Shown: positions 58,547-64,000 of the stretch, in pieces | How the letters are laid out: each line of letters opens with the position of its first letter | How positions within the stretch are numbered: the first letter of the stretch is position 1 | Source: Glycine soja | Lineage: Eukaryota > Streptophyta > Magnoliopsida > Fabales > Fabaceae | NCBI RefSeq assembly: GCF_004193775.1 | Contig: NC_041005.1 | Location: 9,922,501 to 9,986,500 of the forward strand | Length of the DNA stretch: 64,000 nt | Direction of reading: 5' to 3' | The notes under the pieces: model-generated | Told to the model about the DNA's origin: nothing | Database searches by the model: none | Seen by the model: the letters and a program-made list of their open reading frames with translations, nothing else | Position numbers and translations under genes: made by a program

Positions 58547-59631
58547 TAAATTACTCATGGGAGTATTTAGTAGTATTCCCAACCCTTTTCGTTGTGCAGC
58601 CTATATGTAGGCTATCAGCTTGACAAATATCATTTTGAATGAAAATCATAGTTCACATCATTTTTACTGCCATAATTCATAATTAATTGCATAGAAAATT
58701 TAATTATCGTGTAATTTGGCTATAATGTGAACTTATAGATTAAGTTGTGTTCCGTGCTTAGTGATGGAATACAAGTTTGATAGGAATTGTTTCAGCCAAA
58801 GTTGGCTTGTCTTTGAACACTAATTAGTAGTTTAAATGAAAGTCGTGAGTTGCCACCTGCCACCTACCTCCTTAATGGGTTGGGTTTAAGGAGTTGAAGA
58901 GCTTCTAGAATTTTCTGATGTTGTAAAATTTGTTGTGCTGATTGGTTACTGTTTTCCTGATGCCATATTTGAAAAATTAGACCAACCAATTAGAATTATT
59001 AAAGGTTTTTCTGATTTATCTTGTACTGTTCTACTTCGACAGTAACCATGGTATCAAAAAAGTACTTATTGAGAAAAAAACTAAGGTAAAAAATATAGCA
59101 GAAACTTGCCTTAGAGCAAGGTCAGTGTTAGTTGTTTAATAAGTTGCCTATGCTAAGATATTGTTGCTTAGTTTCTTTTTTTTTTTTTTACTATTGGAGG
59201 AGATCTACATGTCATGTTGAGTTATTTAAAATTAAGTTTCGGTTGTTTCTATAAGCAACAATGACTTATGATTAAAAAAGTATTTTCTTGTCATTTAAGG
59301 ATTGCTTAAAACTGTATCTTTGGAGCAAAATGTGTATGAGTTGCTTAATTATGATGTGATATTGTGAGGGTTAATCATCATGTGATAATCCAGTAAAGAT
59401 GCTCTTAGGTGGTATGGGCATGTGTGGAGATGACATCTAGAAGCCTTAGTAAGGAGAGTAGGTAGAGGCAGAGGCAGATTGAGAAAACTGTAGGCTAAAG
59501 CATTAAGGGAAACCGAGAAAAACAACAGTCAAAACCATTAAACTGAAAAGAATTGCATTGGAAGTTTTATACTTATGCTAGGATTCTGATACCAATTTAT
59601 CTTCAAATTTTTGCCATGGTAACTTGATCCA
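58444..59631. other. Sequence between CACTA-3 cargo and CACTA-4 end
   Basis: No recognisable gene. It contains a (TA)n run and otherwise AT-rich sequence; part of it may still belong to CACTA-3. Confidence 0.4.
58501..58541. repeat. (TA)n microsatellite
   Basis: About 19 TA units, preceded by a short (CATA)n run. Confidence 0.95.
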
Positions 59632-60020
59632 CACTACTAAAAAAATTAATTTTTACGACGCGGTATCTACAATGGTTGTTATAAACCCGGCTTAGAAAAC
59701 ATACTGGTGGTATTTTTATAAATATTGAGATTTAAAACAAAGGCGGTTTTAGTTACCCGTCTTTAAATGAGCTATTCTACGACGGTTATTTATAAAACCG
59801 CCTTAGAATGTATTTATACTTAAGACACTCACACTTAAAACTTAAGAATGAGTAGTAGTGAGAGGCTTCTGGAATCCAAATCACTCACTCTTTTTCTTCC
59901 CCGCAAACCCTAGAGCGTTCCCTCCCATGGTCCCCCCCGGCCCCCTTGCCCTCCTCGGCTTTGGTGCCGGCACCGCCGCCTCCCTCCTCTTCCTCCACCA
60001 CCCCTCCGGCCTCCTCCACC

Positions 60021-60173
60021 ACATACCTCAGAACCTACCACGCCGGCGATTATGTCGCCATCAAGGTTAACAATGTCGTCCACAAGGGAATGCCACACAA
60101 GTTCTACCATGGCCGCACCGGTCGCACTTGGAATGTCACCAAACGTGCTGTTGGGGTCAAAGTCAACAAGCAA
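60021..60173 (+). pseudogene. Captured ribosomal protein L21e exon
   Basis: The frame reads [51 protein letters not shown] and ends at a GT. This is the core of 60S ribosomal protein eL21 (HKGMPHKxYHGRTGxVxNVTxxAVGVxVNKQV). It is joined in frame at 60021 to an upstream Pro/Ser-rich segment ([20 protein letters not shown] at 59930) from another, unidentified source. The combined frame from 59946 is open. The eL21 N-terminus and C-terminus are missing. Confidence 0.88.
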
Positions 60174-60697
60174 GTCTCACACTCTCTTCCTTACCCTAAT
60201 ACTCTATTTACTTTTCTGCTTCTTGATCTGTTTTGTTATGTGTTTTTTATTGTGATACTATCGCTTCCAATTCAAATTCTATCTTCTTAATTGTTGATTT
60301 TTGTTGTTCGTTAGCTTGTACTGTTGATTTCGGTTTCAAGGTTCATGTGCGTTTTGTAGGCAATGATTTATCTTTTCTGTGCATTATTGTTACCCTTCAC
60401 ATATATTTTAATGGCATTTGCTTGATTGGGGTTCTACCCGTGTGTTAATTTTAGTTTCTAGGGTTTTATGTGTATGCCTCATTGATTTGGGGATTTTATG
60501 TGTTAATTTTAGTTTCTAGGGTTCTGCCCGTGTGTTAATTGTTGATTTTATGTGTATGCCACATTATTCTCTCTTACTTTTTTCGTCTTGACCAGTTTCT
60601 TTAGTCAAGGACTGGGAGTAAAAAACCTTTTAATTGTTTATGCACATGGTGCCTCAAAGATCTCACTACTGAGCAATTACTAAAGTACTGCTTGAAT

Positions 60698-60956
60698 TTA
60701 TGACTGTATGGGAATTTAGCTGTGAGGTTGGCACTAATGGTAAGGTGTTGATATCTGGAGTAACTACAACTGGAGAGAATATTGTATCCCAGTACTCTCA
60801 GGTATTTGAAATGCAAACTCACAACCTTTGTCCACCGGGCCAATTCTCCATCTCGTTCCAGCTGCCTGGCCCTGTTGATCCGCATCAATTTTCAGGTAAT
60901 TTTGGAACTGATGGGATTCTTGAAGGAATTGTCATGAAAGGGAAATGTACATGATG
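60698..60956 (+). pseudogene. Alpha-crystallin-domain (IDM2/ACD-like) C-terminal fragment
   Basis: The frame reads [76 protein letters not shown] and stops at TGA (60953-60955 or the adjacent codon). The LPGPVDP and GxxGxDGILEGxV words are typical of plant HSP20/alpha-crystallin-like proteins of the increased-DNA-methylation (IDM2/IDM3) type. The fragment is open over 84 residues with no internal stop. The N-terminal part was not found. The order eL21 then ACD in one element suggests a second capture. The family call is moderately sure. Confidence 0.7.
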
Positions 60957-61943
60957 GCAAAGTTCTGTCCAATTAGAGTCCTTTCATTTATTCCACCACA
61001 CCAGGCACCGGCGAAGGTTACTATAAATTGATGCAAAATGTCAAATGGGTGTGGTTTTGTTTTGAGTGACAATATCCTGTAGTGTCAATCTTTGTCTTAT
61101 TTATTTATAAATTTAGTGATGCACATGCTTAGATGACTCTAACATTATCTTCATGTTAAAGTGATCATGACAATATTAATTAATCCATTTTATGGACATA
61201 TGTGGGAGTGCTTCGCAGATGAATATATTCAATTCTTTTGAAAAATCAGTAGGATGATTTTAGCCTTGGGCTGACTGATCCTGCTACTTTAACACAAATT
61301 TTCTCCATTTATTTTTGTCATCATTTTAATCCAACTATAAATGTGTTATACATTGTTGCAGGTGGCTTGTATGCCCCAAATACATGCACAATCCTTTCAT
61401 CCGCAATTATCGTTGTCTATTTACCTATTCATGTAAAAGAGTCTTTCTACTTCTCTTTTGTTCGAGTTAGAAGTCTGCCAATACAATTTTACATTTTTAT
61501 TTCCAATGATCCATTGAGATGGGTCATTAACGACCATCCAGCGATCCTTGTAAAGCATTTTGGGTAGGTGTGTGTGACTCCTAAGATGAATTGGGTAATG
61601 GTAAAACTTGAGTGTCTTGCTCTCTTTGGGTCATCAATGACCATCCAATACTCTTTTTTGTAGTTCTGTCTTGCTTTCTTTGGGACCCTTGTCCCTATTT
61701 ACCATAAAAAAAGGAGTGGATACGTATTTATTTAAAATTTTAATTAGTATAACATACCATGAGCTACTTAAAAGTTATAATATCTTTAGATTTTTTTAAG
61801 TTTAAGTGAACTTTTAGTCTTTATTCCTAACGCTCATTTCCATTCTGGTCCTCACATAAAAAGTTTTCATATTGGTTGCAAACATGATGCCAACTTGATG
61901 TACTTGTTTTACATGTATAATGGAAGCTGAAATGACAAACATG
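60957..61943. other. Sequence between captured ACD fragment and gypsy LTR
   Basis: Probably 3'UTR or intron of the captured gene followed by intergenic DNA. A GTTGCAG at about 61360 resembles an acceptor, but no recognisable exon follows. Confidence 0.4.
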
Positions 61944-62187
61944 TGTTAGGGGCAAGCTACTCTGGTTTCGAGGACTAGAATCTCCTACGAAGAAGAAGAA
62001 GAAGAAAAGCTAGAGATAAGTGAATTTTCATTGATCTACAGGTTTATTACAATATGGTATTTATAGTGTATTCCTAACAGAATTGTAATTCTGTTACTAG
62101 AAAAGACAAACATGGAAAATGGAAATATCTAATGGGAATATTCTATGCAAATGGTTGGTTATTGTTGTCCCCTGATCATAGACAACA
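61944..62187 (-). repeat. Gypsy 3' LTR (244 bp)
   Basis: On the plus strand it runs TGTTAGGGGCAAGC to ATAGACAACA, so TG...CA. The minus strand has GATCATCTGAAGGGT, a purine-rich tract, just before it. The partner LTR is outside the window. Confidence 0.8.
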
Positions 62188-62225
62188 ACCCTTCAGATGA
62201 TCCTTTGAGCCCACTCAGCAGCCCT

Positions 62226-64000
62226 TCACACGTAGTCCCGCAGGTATGAAGGCCTTGCAATTGCTCTCTTTGCTCTGTTTTTTAATTGCACCTTGCTGTT
62301 AGTGTGTTTGCTTGGTTCCTTTCCTATTGCTTGTTGTACCCCTGCTTGTCTATCATTCCACAGCCCATGCAAATGCACCTTGTCCTCAAGGTGATATTCT
62401 TTACATAATTGAGTCCAGCGTTCCCATGAGGTTTCTTCTGGTGGTAGTCCTGACCACTGCACGAGAACTTCCCAGTGAGAGTCTTCTCCAGCTGAAGCTT
62501 GGCGATAATCCAGGATTGCTAAAGGGGCTATCAGAGGTTGGTTATGAACAACTTGATCAAGCAATGGGACTGAGTTAGTCATCTCCGGGGAACCTTTAAA
62601 TGGCTTCAAAAGGGAACAATGGAACACCGGATGGATGTTGGCGCCCTCGGGAAGTTTCAAACGATAAGCTACAGGTCCCACACGATCCACAACCTGAAAT
62701 GGGCCATAATAGCGCTTGGACAATTTCCCTAAAGAGCCCTGTTATGGTTTGGCCGATACTTGTCTGTGTGGTCTTAGCTTGACCATTACCCACTCCCCTA
62801 GCTGGTAGACCACCTCCCTGCGCTTGCGATCAGCATACTTCTTCATGAGCTCTTGAGCTTTAAGCAATTTCTTGCGAATGAGCAAGAAGGTTTCTTCTTG
62901 ATTAGTCAGCATTTCATCAACCACATCCACCTTGGAAGTGCCCGTGAGGTACTCCGGAAAATTGCGTTCCTCGCTGTATTGTGGGACCATTCCACCCACA
63001 GTAAAAGCTTGCCCCATGATCCCGGCCGGCGATGCACAAAGGATCGAAGATATTGCTCAATCACTCGATTAAGAACTTTAGTTTGTCCATCACTCTGTGG
63101 GTGATACACAGAACTGAGACGAAGCTGTGTTCCACTCAGATGGAATAATTCTTGCCAAAACCTGCTGATGAAGAGAGGGTCCCGATCGGAGACCATGCTG
63201 CGTGGCAACCCATGGATCTTTTCGACAATGTTCATGAACAAACAGGCCACCGCGTGTGCCGTGTGAGAGGCTGGCAGCATGGCCAGGTGAATACCTTTCA
63301 GAAAATGATCCACCACTATGAGGATAACAGTGTTCCCTTGAAAAGAAGGTAACCCCATAATGAAGTTCAATGAGAGGTCCTCCCATGGCCGATGTGGCAC
63401 CGGGAGAGGACAAAGTAGCCCCGCCACCCTCTTTGTCTTGTACTTAGCATATTGGCAGTCCACGCAACTTTGTACAAATTTGGAAACATCTTCGCGTAGC
63501 CCTTCCTAAATGAAATTATCCATTACTCGAGCAATGGTTTTCGCGATTCCCAGGTGACCACCTGTCGGAGTGGCATGGTACTCTCGAAGAAGAGTCATGA
63601 TCAAGGGCAATTGTGGTGGTAACCAAATGCGGCCTTTTTTGAGTATCAAGCCATTGGTTATAGTGAGCTCGGGGTACTTGGTCGGGGCAATTGTCCTGGT
63701 AAGGTTGATTCTAAGCTAATTGAGCTCGCAATTCCTCCATAAAGGTTAAGCAGGGCACCTATAAGGTAAGCAACAGAGAGGTGGAATGTTCAGGTAATCG
63801 GGACAAGGCATCTGCAGCTTGATTGGAGGCGCCGGAACAAAATTGGATTTGGTAATCGTACCCCATCAGTCGAGCAAGGTACATATTTTGCTCTAGGGTC
63901 TGAATAACTTGCGTAAGTAGCTCCTCCAAACTGTGATGATCTGTAAGGATGATGAAGCAGTTACTGAGGAGGTATTGCCGCCACTTTTTGACCGCCGCCG
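62226..64000 (-). pseudogene. Gypsy pol fragment: RNase H, integrase, chromodomain
   Basis: RNase H C-terminal part at about 64000-63780 reads KKWRQYLLSNCFIILTDHHS and QIQFCSGASNQAADALSRLP. Integrase (about 63463-62906) has HRPWEDLSLNFIMGLP, VVDHFLKG, SDRDPLFISRFWQELF and HPQSDGQTKVLNRVIEQYLR. The third catalytic acid (E in GQTEV) is K. A frameshift near 62906-63017 moves to EYLTGTSKVDVVDEML and RKREVVYQLGEWVMVKLRPH-like text, and another stop follows. The chromodomain part (62723-62226) reads YYGPFQVVDRVGPVAYRLKL, HPVFHCSLLKPF, WEVLVQWSGLPPEETSWERW. It is dead because of the frameshifts and the lost Glu. Confidence 0.92.

Larger units (their letters stand above)
59632..60956 (+). mobile_element. 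CACTA element 4, left end with captured cargo (right end not found)
   Basis: CACTACTAAAAAAATTAA at 59632 is followed by TTACGACGCGG, ACAATGGTTGTTATAA, TTCTACGACGGTT and AACCGCCTTAGAATG, the subterminal vocabulary of CACTA-2 and CACTA-3. Cargo starts about 230 bp inside. No right terminus was recognised before the gypsy element at 61944; 60956 marks the last recognisable cargo. Confidence 0.7.
61944..64000 (-). mobile_element. Ty3/gypsy chromovirus, 3' portion (continues beyond the window)
   Basis: The element lies on the minus strand. A 3' LTR is at 61944-62187, then a chromodomain, integrase and RNase H in the expected reverse order up to the window edge. The domain order (RNase H, integrase, chromodomain) is that of plant chromoviruses. 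The 5' part lies outside. Confidence 0.92.

Overview
This is TE-dense plant nuclear DNA, most likely from soybean or a close Glycine relative. The inference rests on plant-type introns, long ATT microsatellites, Pack-CACTA elements, a MULE that carries a MAIN-like plant-mobile-domain gene and an OTU domain, and LTRs rich in GTAATCGATTAC palindromes. No species assignment was tested. The only gene that looks intact is a small FLZ-type zinc-finger gene (52928-53515). Almost everything else is transposons, transposon remnants and captured exons of host genes.

Layout. 1-6946: a LINE fragment, a decayed Ty1/copia element, a 51-bp kinesin exon scrap and a Stowaway-like MITE. 6947-27956: a probable 21-kb non-autonomous Helitron (5' TCTATACTA, 3' 20-bp hairpin plus CTAG). 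It carries tandemly duplicated NHX Na+/H+ antiporter exons, an enolase exon, unidentified exon-like blocks and 490-bp repeats with ATT arrays. Two elements have inserted into it: a 4.4-kb CACTA (9536-13984) holding MnmA and AlaX exons plus those of an unidentified gene, and a full-length copia with 280-bp LTRs (14567-19217) inside the first NHX copy.

28192-39983: an 11.8-kb MULE with 39-bp TIRs and a 9-bp TSD. It encodes a transposase-OTU protein broken by five stops, a MAIN-like gene and a G-patch protein fragment, and it contains a solo LTR. 41851-46341: a second Pack-CACTA (CDPK and ribose-5-phosphate isomerase fragments) with a solo LTR inside. 48345-52440: a palindromic MITE-like element holding a hAT element (exact 8-bp TSD), which in turn holds another solo LTR (exact 5-bp TSD).

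52928-54275: the FLZ gene and a duplicated 3' flank. 55310-55583: a palindromic MITE. 57590 onward: two further CACTA left ends, followed respectively by BMS1 exons and by ribosomal protein L21e plus alpha-crystallin-domain fragments. 61944-64000: the 3' part of a Ty3/gypsy chromovirus running off the window.

The genes do not form a pathway. What links them is mobilisation: at least eleven host genes are sampled as exons, with introns still present, by Helitron, CACTA and MULE elements.
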